From Blasia pusilla (taxonomy: Eukaryota > Marchantiophyta > Marchantiopsida > Blasiales): a stretch of 64,000 bases of DNA. The number at the start of each line of letters is the position of its first letter. Position 1 is the stretch's first letter. A model generated the notes under the pieces. That model worked only from the letters and a program-made list of their open reading frames with translations, had not been told where the DNA came from and ran no database searches. Both the position numbers and the translations under genes were made by a program. Where the stretch lies: contig CM114273.1 of assembly GCA_050084515.1 (NCBI GenBank), positions 24,428,001-24,492,000 of the forward strand. The letters are read 5' to 3'. Of the stretch, positions 41,142 through 52,958 are shown piece by piece.

Positions 41142-42983
41142 TTGAGGTGGTGTCCAAAGGGGGTCATAGCAGCACTCCTACCTACCTGGGGTTCCTCTAA
41201 CTCTAAATACTCTAGTGCAAACGTCTCGCTCCACGCGGTCTCCACATGCTTAGTGGCTAAGCGTCAAAGCTCCTCAGTCGAGCCCCAAAGCGGCACCTCT
41301 CCTCCACGGATTGATGCGGCTACCATGACACTCCTCTCCATAGAAATGTCAAGAATGGGAGTATCCTCTACATGGACATGTCCCTCAATCAAATCACTAG
41401 GCCACGTGATGGCACTGCTAAATGCTGCTAAGGTTGCCATCTCTCCTAGCCGTCGCTCGATCACTGCACCTGTGAATCGAACGGGTAATGAGCTAAGGCG
41501 CCCATCATCTGACAGCCATCTTGGTCTGTAGGACACTCACTCCTCCCAGTAATCCAGAGAAAACCCCGTCGGGTATAACACTGCTCCACCAACCAAGACG
41601 TCGTAGGACTCTGCATCAATCACTATCGCCTTGGCTCGCACCACGGACTCATCTGTAGGATGTCCCACGCGAATCCGCAACACAACCATCGGTCGGGTGA
41701 TATACTGATCCACCCAAGGATGTTTGTAAGTGGAATGGACAACGCTCCATATCGGCTCTCGTCAAGCCCAATCCTCTGAATGGGGCTTTTCCCAACATCA
41801 GGGGTTGCGCTCCTGAACCCAACAAGACGCGGTGCGGACTAAAAGCTCTACCTCCTAGACTCACCAACTGGAAGACCTCTCCCCTATAACCCAGCAAAAC
41901 AACACCAGAAGAAGCCATGGCATGCTCTATCGCGGGTCTAGCGGGCATCTCCTCCATCCTAGCACTCGTAGCCGGCCATGAATCTTACGTGGACGGCCCC
42001 AGCATCAACTCCAACGGCAGGTCCATCACCTCCTCTGCACTCACCTCTAAACGTGATACAGGAACTCCAACTCCAGGCTCACATAACGGAGCGGCCAGCC
42101 GGAAAACCTCGGTGGGCGTACCTCCCAACGTCATAACATCGTAAGTAGAAAATAAAGGAGCGCGGTACACAACGGTGAGAGGAGCGGTAAGAGGAGAGGA
42201 AGAGAGGAGAGAGGAAGATGTTGGCAACCCCTAGAGCTCTTTTGGTTTGAAGAGAGTTTCCGACATGTTGAAGAGAGTTTCCTACATATTGGGAGAGGAA
42301 AGTTTTGACAAGTTGAAAAGGCAAATTTTTTCCAGAAAAATTTGGTGGTGAAAAAATAAAATAAAATAAAATCTATTTTTTATTACCTTTTTTGTTTTTT
42401 GGTTAAGGAAAAAATTATATATTTTTGGATTTTTTTAACGTTTGCAACCCATCGGAGTTCGACATGTCGCCATGATGCCTACAAAGCAATAATCATCTCT
42501 GAACGTGATATAGGAACTCCAACTCCACGCTCACATAGTGTAGCGGCCAGCACAAAACCTCGACGGGAGTACCTTCCAACCTCATAATATCGGAAGCAGA
42601 AAATAAAGGAGCACGATACACAACGGTGGACGCCCCCAACAACGTGCTCGACACATGCCCCTCCTAAGCATCAGCAATAGGAGTCATCGCACTCGCTTCT
42701 TCCATCGCCCTCCGTGCCTACACACCGACAACATCACCAACTCTCCATGAACTATGATCAGGACCCATCGATGGGGTCCTCATCGCCTCGGACAACGTGA
42801 AAAACTGAGGAAGCTTGGTCTGTTTTCTAGCTTCTCCTCGTTGTGGATCCAACTCTACGGCTGCTCCACGCATCACAGCTGCGGCCGCCTCCATCTGAGC
42901 AACCCCGCACATCTAACCAGGATCCTCCATATCTCTAGATGCTCCATATGATATCAATGCCATGAATCCGGCATCGGGTAACC
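41142..42983 (-). pseudogene. aspartic protease and flanking linkers, element 4
   Basis: The active site reads RVLLGSGAQPLMLGKA (about 41790-41835), where the catalytic Asp is now Gly, so the protease is dead. The linker to the methyltransferase has GHVHVEDTPILDISMERSVM (41264-41536). The N-terminal linker (41985-42912) is disrupted by an internal duplication and insert (42040-42630). VAQMEAAAAVMRGAAVELDP lies near 42860-42912. Confidence 0.72.
42040..42630. repeat. direct duplication of about 130 bp flanking a foreign insert
   Basis: About 42045-42175 and 42495-42625 are two diverged copies of the same protease-linker segment; both hold GGAACTCCAACTCCA and AGAAAATAAAGGAGC. Between them are about 315 bases not present in element 3: purine-rich GAGAGGAGCGG, then AAATAAAATAAAATAAAATC and T-runs. 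Confidence 0.65.
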
Positions 42984-44540
42984 TCAATGCCATAGCGGAA
43001 ATGTGCTCCTGTAGCTGTTGTATATGAGCAGCCATCCCAGCCTCAAGTCGGGCGTCTCCCTCAACGTGTCTAGGTGGTGGGCCCTACCTCCTCCACGAGC
43101 AGCTCCACCACCCTTTTGGGCAACTCCTGCTTCTTGTCCCCCAATAGGACCACCAGGTGCATGATCCCTAGGCCCATCCGAACCGGCTACTTGCTCTAGT
43201 GCCCTCTTTGGCCCTCGGTCTGGACATAACTCAGGGTGTAAACTAGAACACCTAGCGCATGTATGACCATACCTCTGACAATAGTCATGTTCATAATCTT
43301 TTGGTGCAGCACCATCTCCTTCACCATGCTGAGGCACACGTCCATGACCTTGACGAGTGCAATCGCGTTGATGATGGGCTCCACCACATGACCAACAAGT
43401 AATGGTAGGGGACTGTTGCTGGGCCGCAGATGAAGGCGCAAGTCTATGTGGCACAGCCTCCCGGTATCCTCCCTGAGCTCGTGGTGCCATAGTCAACCTA
43501 TCTCGGAGTCCACGTTGCAGCACAGGTGGTGCAAACAATTGTGACTGCTCTCGCCCAGAACCCATGGTGGCTACGCTCTCCTCCACCATGTTGCGCTCAA
43601 TGTTCTTGGTAGTCCTAAAAATATCTCTCAACGTAGGGGAGGTATTCATAAGAAGCACCCCTCCCGCACCCGTGTCCGTAGGGTCCGGTCCAACATCGCG
43701 TACCATGATTGGATAGCCTGAGCCTCGATCACCCCTGAGTGACGTTGATCAACCTGGCGCAAGCGAGTTTCAACCTCACGCAAACTCTCACCTGGATGCC
43801 TCTGGAAGTCGTGGATGCTCCGCAACTTCTCCATCCGTATCCCCGGTAGCTCGCCCTCAACTCAGCGAAGAACTCAACCACGGGGTTGAACCTGGGACGA
43901 ACCCGACTAGATGGTGCAACTGCTCCGGTGCGAGTGACCCCTCCTAGAACATCACAAGTGGAAGAGGAAGTAGCCTCCCCTCACTCCTCTCCCTCATCTG
44001 GGAACGGCTCCGTCCATGACACATAGTGTGGGTCATAGTAGAGTCGCCATGCCTCAATCTCCTAGGCATATCTGTGGGAGAACTCATGGTAATCGTCCAT
44101 GGGCGCCCCCTCTAAATGTTGGAACATACCATTCCATGCTATAAACGGGTTGAACTCTCTAGAGTTCCTAGCCCGCTGTGAGTCACACCAACTCCTAAAC
44201 TCAACAACGAAGTCGTGTAGCTCTATAGGGCCTAAAAAATCTGAAAACTTGCGCGGTCCTCTATCCCAATCGTCCATCTCGTACGCCCAACTGGTAGGAC
44301 CACTCAATGTGGACAGTGGATCACTAACATACTCTTCTACACACTCCCCCTCATTTGAAGATGAAACAGAAGGAGATCGAGGTGGTCCCTCACATGGAGA
44401 CCCTCGAAACCTCGCACCACTCCAGGTAAACCCTCCAGAGCTACTCTCAAGTCCACTACCTCGCCTCTCAAAATCTCAAAAGGACAGCGTGATGGCCCTC
44501 GTGGCCCTTGTGCCCCTCTCACACAATCACTCCGAATCTT
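42984..44540 (-). pseudogene. Gag capsid and nucleocapsid, element 4
   Basis: A 240-codon frame (42984-43706) has the zinc knuckles CWSCGGAHHQRDC and YCQRYGHTCARC. The partner Cys of the second is lost to His (H-D-Y-C). Capsid pieces: GPIELHDFVVEFRSWCDSQ and EFNPFIAWNGMFQHLEG (44062-44307), and IHDFQRHPGESLREVETR (43646-43834). Frameshifts near 43700 and 43840 break the gene. Confidence 0.78.
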
Positions 44541-46127
44541 TTTAGTAACTGCTCAATCACTCAAACTAAACATGTGGCACTCAATCTACCCTCTCTCACT
44601 GAGACATGTGTTGTGCGACAACAAGCAGCGTGGCGCGGCAAATCAATTGATCTATCATCTCATCGACAAACCATCCTCAACTCTGGACATCCCACAAAGG
44701 TCTATGTCTCCTAAACCTATACATCATCGATGCTCTCAGCATCAACATGAAACCCAATATCCCAAATAACTTCCCAATAACTTGAAATCCCTCACACGTG
44801 TAGGGTAACAGACCAGAATGGGTAACCTGACAATAATGTTGATATCGCTCCTCGGCAACTGTAAATCTTGACCCCAACTCGATCGTGAAGACAACTCCTC
44901 CAATCAGCAAGTTGTACTCCTCTTGTATTGACGCTGCTCAAACCTCCTCGATGTGCGATGTAGGTCCAGCGGTCCGGTGCGGCACTGGCGGCATGGAATG
45001 GCTACAAACGGCACGATACTCGAGAATGGGGTGCGGCACTCGGCGGCATACCCTCCTCAATCAGTAATTCACACGCTCTGCTCCTTAGTGAAGGAGCGGC
45101 TCCGCGATTCGAGACGGTGCGGTGCGGCCATGAGCGGCATGGCGTGGCAATTGGCGGTGCGTTGCGGCTACGGGCGTCACTACACGGCACTCGATCTTCA
45201 TCAAGCGGCTACCAATCCCAACATAGCAACATGAAATGAAAACTCAAACACCATAACCCGAGGTCAGGTGCCATGACTGGTTGATGACCAAATTGCTATG
45301 ACGGTGGCGGCCAAAACAAAGTATGTGGTGGCGGCGCAAGTCAGAGAATCAACAGTCGTCGTGGAAGAACCTCCACTCCGTAATGGCGGAAATGGCAACC
45401 AAGGGTGGACAACGGCCGAATGTAGCTCTAAGCTCCGTTAGGCAGCGGCGGAGGCAGTTAACGATGGACTGTAGAACGTTGACGGTGGATCGTTGACGGT
45501 GATGGTTGACCGTTGACGTTGGGCCGTTGATGGTGACTATGACGGCAACGTCCATTGCCGGCACGGCGGCTGGTTTAGGGTTTGAACAATTTAACCCTAA
45601 AAATCGCCTAGCAATGGCACCTTTGCAAGATTGACCATAACGTTTTTCTCACAACTCCAAATTGTGCACCATTTATTGCACAACGTGCATAGCTTTACGA
45701 TCTAGGACGGTGTCAAAAAATATTTTGAATAAAAAATTCTTGTAAAAATTGACGGGGACTCTTGTAAAGCCCAATGTCTCTTTCTCCTACATAAAATTTG
45801 GCAGCGCCTCCGTGCTGATTTCTCCCAACGATAATCTAAAACCTGTGAGAACACAAATCAGCAAGCTACATGGTGCTCCCGAGAGCACGGGCATGGAGCA
45901 ATCCGCCCCCATACTCAATTCGTATCAAAAATTGGTCAGCGCTTCCGCGTGCCACTCTCCCGTACAAAAAATCAGCAAAGCAAAACAGCAAACTCGCATA
46001 GCTCTTGCTCCGCTGAGCACTCCCATGAGCCATGAAGTGGGGAACACAATCCCCCAACCTATACCAAACATCGAGCAACCAGCAAGCTCCCCCATGAAGC
46101 TCTCTCACTCACTCATTCTCTCTTTGT
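44541..46127 (-). other. leader of element 4
   Basis: Non-coding. It repeats the leader features of element 3 in order: GC-rich zone (about 44965-45200), GTTGACGGT-type repeats (about 45475-45540), telobox pair (45574-45601), hairpin (45873-45888) and CAGCGCTTCCGCG (about 45938). Confidence 0.65.
45574..45601. promoter_or_regulatory. inverted telobox pair in the leader of element 4
   Basis: TTTAGGG (45574-45580) faces CCCTAAA (45595-45601) with the same 14-base spacing as in element 3. Confidence 0.4.
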
Positions 46128-46644
46128 AAAATAAGATCCAATCTCTCTCACAACACCATAGTTCTCACATGTGTGCACTCTCACATGTCTCTCTCAATGT
46201 CAAACCAAACCTACTCTGCTAATTAGAGGCTTGGGTTACACTCACAAGGGAAGAGACCATTCCTCCGCCGCCTCGTGCGAAGAGGTTCAACAAAGAGAGA
46301 ATGAGCTCTCAAGCTCATTCTTTCTTTGAGGTAAACCCCTCCTCTCTCCCAAGCTCTCTCCATGGTAACCTATGCTCCCAAGTCAGCTCCTTAGTTCTTG
46401 ACCTGATGTAGGAGGTCAAGGGTCACTTACCAAAAATAGAAATTTGATCATATACTCAAAAGGTTACTTACCTAAAATAGTAAGTTTCTCAATATGGTTG
46501 CAAATGAGTCGAAACGAAGGGGAAACATGCTCTCTCAGGTTTCCCGGGGCCTCAGCAGGTCATCCTTGACCTCGTGAGCCTCTCCTCCACTACTCGCCAA
46601 GGTGCTCTACTAGATCTCACCGATCTATCCAAAAAGACATGACA
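46128..46644 (-). repeat. 5' terminal repeat B' of element 4
   Basis: 517 bp, TGTCATGTC start on the minus strand, next to the duplication tctt. It matches B at 39339-39845 with many substitutions. Confidence 0.85.
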
Positions 46645-46648
46645 TCTT

Positions 46649-48094
46649 TATTTACAACAGAAATTAAACTATCTATTCACTTGGTGCAATTCTATATGCT
46701 TACCAATATACCACCATTTTTTGCCCCAAGGTAGATCCATTCTCATTTTCTCTTTCTCTTGAGTTGGACATTTGCAATTTCCACAAGATTCTTCTATTTG
46801 GACTCCATTTGAAATTGCCTCTAGATTTCCAAATCAAGCAGGAAGGAGAAGTCCTCTCTTAACTAGAAATTTACGTGATCACAAATTCATGTTAAATATC
46901 ATAAATATGCATTGAGATATGTCGAAATGCTCTTCAATTCTTTAGTTCCATTGTGAGTTTGTCCTCATCCTCAAAGCCCAAGAAACAAAAATCCATGAAA
47001 GAATGAGGGAATTATCTGAACTGTAATTAGCTACGACTCAAAGCAAATACCCCATTCTTTATGTCCTCTTGGCTTTTAACCTTTGTCCTTTCCAAGAAAA
47101 TTCTATTCTCTTTCCACTAATATCTATATAATAATTGGCGACCACATATGCATAATACGATAAGATAATGGGACAATAAGACAAAATAGGCAATACTCTT
47201 GAATTTTGTTGCCTTAGCCCTGTTAGATGGGTAGAAATAGAAAAAGGAAAGGAATAGGATTTGAATGGAATATATATTAATCAATCAGTAATTAATTTAA
47301 TATTATTATGGGTGATTATAATTATTAATAAAATATAATTAATATGATAAATAACCGAAATTTGAGAAATTTTACCTCAATTCATATCTGATGGAGAAAG
47401 GAATAAATATTTAAAGGAGTAGATTTTGTTTAAATTTTATGGACAAATAAAATTACTTAGTGTATTGGGATATCATTTAAATTCGAATGGAGGATTCTTA
47501 TTACTAAGAACAATGGAATGTTATTAGTCTTTTGAGATTTTATAAAATAGAAATTATATTTAAAATTTGAAATAAATAGCATGATCATTTTAAGAAATAA
47601 TTGTATTAATTCACATGTTGTATTTTGGGAAAATAAAATGAATTTAAATGGAAAAAGAAAGATAGTGGTATCACAACAACTAACAACTCTTTCACGACGA
47701 TAAACCATTAATGTCGCGTGGTTATAAAAAACTCAATTAATAAGCATCACTATATGGAGGGTCATATCATAAATATATCATGAATTCATGCAAAAGAAAT
47801 CTTGAACTTTTAATACATGATATTACAAATGAATAAAATCTGCAAATTGATTTGAAAATTATCATATACATACATATCACTACGTAACATAATAGATACC
47901 ATCTATACTATAATGTGAGGAAGGGGGGGTTACTTCTTTTGGTAACTCCCCGTTCCCAAAGAAGTGAAGCTCCTCCACAAGTGGTGGTCTAAAATGTCTA
48001 AAATTTGACTGAAATTTTATTTAGACGGCCATCTACTTGAGTGAGGTGAGAAACCACGTTATTTTTGAACGAGCTACACGGCCTCTATTTACAC
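46649..48094. other. AT-rich intergenic DNA
   Basis: No gene recognised. Strongly AT-rich, especially 47260-47650. At about 47866-47890 CATACATACATATCACTACG resembles the outer end of repeat A, and a G-run follows near 47921. It may be another very old element end. Open frames here are low-complexity and not supported. Confidence 0.4.
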
Positions 48095-48215
48095 AAGTGT
48101 GCATACGGTATTGGTTAGAGGCTTATGAGGTGGTCATCAACACAAAATCTTCCGAGGCTTCGGCTCTCACAAGTGTGCATGTGGTACTAGTTCCAGGCTT
48201 GTGAGGCCCTCATCC
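48095..48215 (+). repeat. imperfect direct repeat, about 46 bp, two copies
   Basis: CACAAGTGTGCAT followed by GGTA(T/C)T(G/A)GTT and GAGG-type endings occurs at about 48098-48140 and again at about 48170-48214. No coding sequence. Confidence 0.55.
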
Positions 48216-49124
48216 GCACAATTGGTACCATAGTTAATGTAGTAAAAAAAGTATAATTGTGGAAAGTTACAGGAGATCTGGGAGAAAGTTGGAGTTGGAG
48301 CGCAAGTTGGAGCGAAGGGCAAGTTGGAGTCATGGGTGGAAGGAAGGTGTGGTTGTATGAACGAAGCCTCGATCCGAAAAGCCATGTTCCGATAAAAAGG
48401 GGAGATTTGTGTTCCAATGTGAAGGTGAGCTTTTTGTTCCCATCCGATTCGAAAGTAAGCCCTGTTTCTGGTCCGAAGGTTAGATTTGTATTCTGATTTG
48501 TATCCCTTCAAAATGCTCTGGATTCGTGCACTGAACGAGTTGCAGCCAGTCCGGATCCGAATTGCGTTTGCGAGCCGAAAGGGCATGTCACAGATTTCAC
48601 CTTGCTGCAGTAAACTTGAAGGACTTGATTCTGTTTCTGTGATCCTTCGGTAACAGTTCATTACCTCTCCCACACATACAACTGCCAGTTGTGTGTGTGC
48701 CGCTGTCATACGAAGCCCCTATATCCGCCTGCCGAGACAGATTTGAATCGAGCGTATCGACGGTGCCACCAACGTCGCCTATTCTCACTACGATCGTCTC
48801 GTGGTGAGATGGATACCTTTCTCGTGTACCTCATGTAGTAGACACTTCCCCTTTTGATTACTTGGTACTTTAGATTGTCGCTCAGTCGTCCTCATTTCCA
48901 AATTCAGCTTCGAAAAGTTAGTTTCTTCTCTGCCACAGCCCAAATTTATCGGTGCGTCACTTTCTCACAATTGACAGAGAACGCGGCTTCCCTCGCTATC
49001 CGAAGTCCTTGAGAACTTGTGAGGAAGCAGCCCCTGGCCGTTCCAAATCTCCAATGCAGCAAAATCCATCGCTTTTGGACAGGAGAAGCTAAACGTAGAG
49101 CTCCCGAGGGATGTTTCGGCCCTT

Positions 49125-49313
49125 CGCTCAATCCCTGCCTTCTCAGGAGGAAAAAAGATGCTCTCGTCTTTCATTCTCCCGAACCCGACTAGAGTCCCGG
49201 ACGATCCATGCAACAATCTATGGCCCACTTTTCGAAAGCCGAAAACTAGACATCCTCAGACGAGGAATTTTATGATTCCTACGGCACACACCAGTTTCTT
49301 TCATAGATCGTTG
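49125..49313 (+). repeat. dispersed direct repeat, first copy
   Basis: About 189 bp, over 90% identical by eye to 50331-50532. It begins CCTTCGCTCAATCCCTGCC and runs to GATCGTTGA. Confidence 0.75.
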
Positions 49314-50297
49314 ACAGGGTCCAACAGAGTTTTTCGATGGTTGCCAATGAATGATATTATTAGGCGTTGAGCTTGGGATCTCTGGGACAGTGAGAATAGA
49401 CGTTGTACCACGGGCACAACACACACACGAGAGACTTGCGAATTGCGAGCAGTGTACCAATCGCATCCAGAGAGAGAGATTGTGCTGTGTGGTCTACTGA
49501 GGTAGAAAAGGAATCCGTGCACTAATTTCTCTGACTTTTGATGCTCGCCTTCACGAAAACCTACATGAGAAAGTCCTCAGTAATGGGCTTTACAATAATA
49601 TATGGCGGCCTTAATTATATGATAACCGGACTGACAGTAAGGATTTGTTTGTATTGATGTTCACCGCTCTCACGTGCACACCCTTGTTAACTCCGTGTAG
49701 ATGTCGATCATCTCTCAGAGTTGCATCCGGGTCATCCCAGCTAAAGCCCATGGGCTTTTTCATCGTGTGTACAGAAAGAAGCATGTTTGATTACTTGTAG
49801 CTATAGTTTCAAACTGAAACACAAAGCTTAACAACTAATAACATCCGGAGTCAAAGATTGTCCCGCTGCTCTGGCGGAGTAGTTATCTGAATCTCCCTTT
49901 AAATTCCTGTGGCATGGCACGACTGGCCTGCGACTCACTGCAGATGCGAAGCACTGACGCACGTAACCACCAGCAGGTCGTGGGTCAGAATTGGTGGCGC
50001 TTGGACCACCTGTAGGACCTCTGACCGAATCAGACGATTCGCTTTCTCAACAGAGGGATTGCCGGCTGTGCGCGGAAAATATATGATATAACAGCCTGCA
50101 CATTGCGTAAAATTCAGGACGTGCGCTTCTCTGCACAGGCATGGCCATATTTGCTCGATTCGTTGCACACCTCGTGCAAGTTTATGGTCCACAGCATCAA
50201 ATGGATGACCTCATGAAACTATGGATGAGAGAAATGTTCTACAAGAAGCTGCTGCTTTATCAAATCATCAGTGATTTTGTCCATTTATCTTCCTGAA

Positions 50298-50373
50298 AGC
50301 ATCTTTTTTCCTCCTGAGAAAGGCAGGGATCCTTCGCTCGATCCCTGCCTTTCTCAGGAGGAAAAAAGATGCT
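50298..50373. repeat. perfect palindrome, 34-bp arms, 8-base spacer
   Basis: The arms 50298-50331 and 50340-50373 are exact reverse complements (34/34), separated by CTTCGCTC. The right arm is the start of the second copy of the 190-bp repeat. The left arm has no counterpart at the first copy (49125). Confidence 0.9.
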
Positions 50374-50532
50374 CTCGTCTTTCATTCTCCCGAGCCCGAC
50401 TGGAGTCCCGGACGATCCATGCAACAATCTATGGCCTACTTTTCGAAAGCCGAAAACTAGACATCCTCAGACGAGGCATTTTATGATTCCTACAGCTGAT
50501 CTCCACACACCAGTTTCTTTCTTAGATCGTTG
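50331..50532 (+). repeat. dispersed direct repeat, second copy
   Basis: The partner of 49125-49313, with a short insertion near 50500 (GCTGATCTC) and a few substitutions. Confidence 0.75.
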
Positions 50533-50976
50533 ATTGATTCGTTGCAGGATTCGCATGCCTTAGCTGGTGCTGGAGGCGTCGCATTTGAGAATGCGTTCAT
50601 GAGCTTCGGACTGCTAGGGTGCAGAGATATCTCTCGACAGCGGCTGCACCAGCCAATCCCACTTGCACCCAGATGACTATCCCGGGATCTCGGGAGCTTC
50701 ACTTGGCAGGACGCATTTCCCATCACACCCACTTTCTAATTCTTCCTGATTCTTCCTGCTTGTAGATGGATCCAACGTCGTCCTTACGGTTTTCCCTGTC
50801 TGTTTGAGCATTCTCATCCTTGTTTCCACACACGATCCTAGGCTTCTTGCCGGCTGCCTTCTTCACACCGTGTCCTTCTTTACTAGAATCGCTACCTTTA
50901 AGTGAGGAGCATGGCAAAGACTTTTGGACACATTTTCAGTGAAGTAATATAACGTAATAATGGTACGTTAATAGCA

Positions 50977-51134
50977 TAAACGTACCATGGACCATGGCCT
51001 GCCTCGGGCAGCCGCATGTGGGCTTCACCAGAGTCTAACTGGGAGTGCTTGCGTCTCTCGAAATATCTGCATAAACATACCATGGCCTGCCCGAGGCAGC
51101 CGCATGGTATCTTCACCAGAGTCCGACTGGGAAA
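50977..51134 (+). repeat. tandem imperfect duplication, period about 95 bp
   Basis: ACCATGG-type starts with CAGCCGCATG and CTTCACCAGAGTC recur at 50984-51044 and 51078-51134. In the second copy CCCGAGGCAGCC replaces CCTCGGGCAGCC. Confidence 0.65.
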
Positions 51135-51494
51135 GCCGCTACAGCAATTGCGTCGACAGCGAGATTCGATCCCCGCCCACCTGAACCGTAGCCAATGACC
51201 CGACCTTACTGACGTAGGCCTACTAGATGTTTGGGGACAGGGGGCTTTCAAATCTTATTTATGAAATTTGTTTTTTCCGTTCCCAGATCTCTTTCTCTTA
51301 CAAATCTCATAATCTTTTTTTTTAGGTGAGCGTTATGAAATTATAGTTACATTTTTCTTACTTGAAATCTGCTCTTAGTGGTCCCTCTCTTTTTTTACTG
51401 GAATTATCTAATTATATTGAAATTTTAATATGCTCTTTTTAAATTTGCAGTGAATAATATTGTATATGCGGAGTGAGGCTAACTAGCTTACGCC

Positions 51495-51905
51495 ATGTCA
51501 ACTGTCTCATCAAGATGCAAGAGGCGTATAATTGTGGAAGAAATTGTAATAAATAGGAGTCCCGAATATTTGGTAGAGAGAGATGAACATAGATTTTCAT
51601 TATCTCGCTTTGAACGCAAATGAAAATTGTTTGATGTGGACCCTACATTTTTTGTTCCTATTTCAAATGGTTTCAAAGAGACTGAGGAGGTTAGAGAAGT
51701 CTCAATAGGCGAGGAAATTGTGATTACTCTCAATAGTAATGAGAGATACTCTGTAGATATTTGTCCCGGTCTTGAAGATCTTGAGGATGGAGAATATTCC
51801 TCCACTTCCCTCTATGATTCCGAGGGATGGTATGTTGGTGATGAGTTCGACCTCGAATATAGGTGTATGGATTATGGGGATTTAGACATAAGTGCAGATA
51901 GTTGA
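51495..51905 (+). pseudogene. Helitron N-terminal acidic exon
   Basis: It starts MSTVSSRCKRRIIVEEIVIN and is interrupted in frame by TGA at 51621-51623. It continues as LFDVDPTFFVPISNGFKETE through an acidic stretch to TGA near 51905. No known domain. Its place upstream of the Helitron Rep on the same strand suggests the first coding exon. The TGA could derive from CGA. Confidence 0.45.
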
Positions 51906-52207
51906 GATATTGGAGATAAGTAGCCTAGAGAGTACTATCTATCGTGTATATCCAATTAATCATCAAATCCATGTTGGTTTTGTTCTCAGAAGTCTATTTG
52001 AGATTGTTGAGTTGAGCAAACGATCAAGTTTCATTTCTTTGGGAGTGGTGTTACTCAAAAAAGTAAGTCTTTTCATCTTGTGTTCTAATATTCATGTGTG
52101 GAGATTTAGTATCCTTTTCTATTGGGTATTTCTTTCATTATTTTGATATATTTCTTTTATTTTAATAATTGTGTGGATAATACAAGATACTTTATAAATG
52201 AGTGTTG

Positions 52208-52773
52208 ACGAATTACGCTAAAGCGATGGTGAGTTCTACGTTCCTCTTGATGAACAAGAAAGGGATTATACACCTATAGATGTTGACGTCATAGAGGTGA
52301 TACAAATAGCAAGTCCGGAGTATGTCCCCTCGCCGATCATTGAAAATAGGAATTATGCTTCAAGTCCTGGCTATGTTCCATCGCCAATTTTTTAAAATAT
52401 GGATAAGGCTTTAAGTCTTAGCTATGTACCATTTCTTATTTGCGAAAATGGGATTAATGGACCTAATGTTAGCATAAGCCCTTTGAGAAATGGTCAGAGT
52501 TGTAGTTATGATGAGAGTGCATCTAGGATTTTAACCACACCTGGGGTGATTCATCATTCTATTTCACAAGAAGTAGTTGGAGGTCAGGAGGGAGAAGGAG
52601 ATACAGATTCCACACATGATTGCATCCCTTCATCAGACCCTATAGCATCTAGCCATTCTTTTGAACGTAATTGTTACGGGTCGGGGTCATGGGAAATTAG
52701 TGATTGTCATTCAATTTTCTCTGAGGACTCAAGTGAGATGAGTACGGCGGAGTCTCATTGCCCGTTAGAATGA
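52208..52773 (+). pseudogene. Helitron N-terminal exon with YVPSP repeats
   Basis: It encodes tandem motifs: SPEYVPSPIIENRNY, then SSPGYVPSPIF, a stop (TAA near 52394), then MDKALSLSYVPFLICENG, repeated about every 16-20 residues. A Ser/Glu/Asp-rich tail follows (ending SEMSTAESHCPLE, stop near 52773). Repeats of this kind suggest a disordered interaction region. The function is unknown. Confidence 0.45.
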
Positions 52774-52958
52774 TTTTCCTATTTCAGATTTTTATAAAAA
52801 CTTCAATTATGTGTAAATTTATTTTTTAATATAGATTATAATATTCACAGACCAAATCTTGAGTATAAGTTTTTTGTACAAATTTTTCTCTTTTTTTCTA
52901 TTATTTTTTTATATATTGACAATATATATTTTGGTCTGATGGTTGATATTATCACAAG

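Larger units (their letters stand above)
39211..46644 (-). mobile_element. Element 4: family 2 deletion derivative with Gag, protease and methyltransferase but no RT or integrase
   Basis: A perfect 4-bp duplication tctt (39207-39210 and 46645-46648) and TGTC...GACA ends define 7434 bp. From right to left: B' (46128-46644), leader, Gag, protease, methyltransferase, TAG, then a direct junction at about 39845/39846 with B and A2. Missing are RT, RNase H, integrase, PHD and A1. The retained coding part ends just past the TAG. B and B' differ more than in element 3, so it is older. Confidence 0.87.
48241..51255. other. unrecognised DNA with internal duplications
   Basis: Composition is more balanced than on either side, as in low-copy host DNA or an unknown transposon. 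I find no protein family in any frame. Open frames such as 48167-48709 (-) have no domain and overlap repeats. Structural features in it are listed separately: the 190-bp duplicated segments, the 34-bp-arm palindrome and a tandem duplication. It could hold fragments of a non-autonomous element. Confidence 0.35.

Noticed and set aside
48167-48709. A 180-codon minus-strand open frame
   Set aside because: It runs through a direct repeat and low-complexity DNA and shows no domain.
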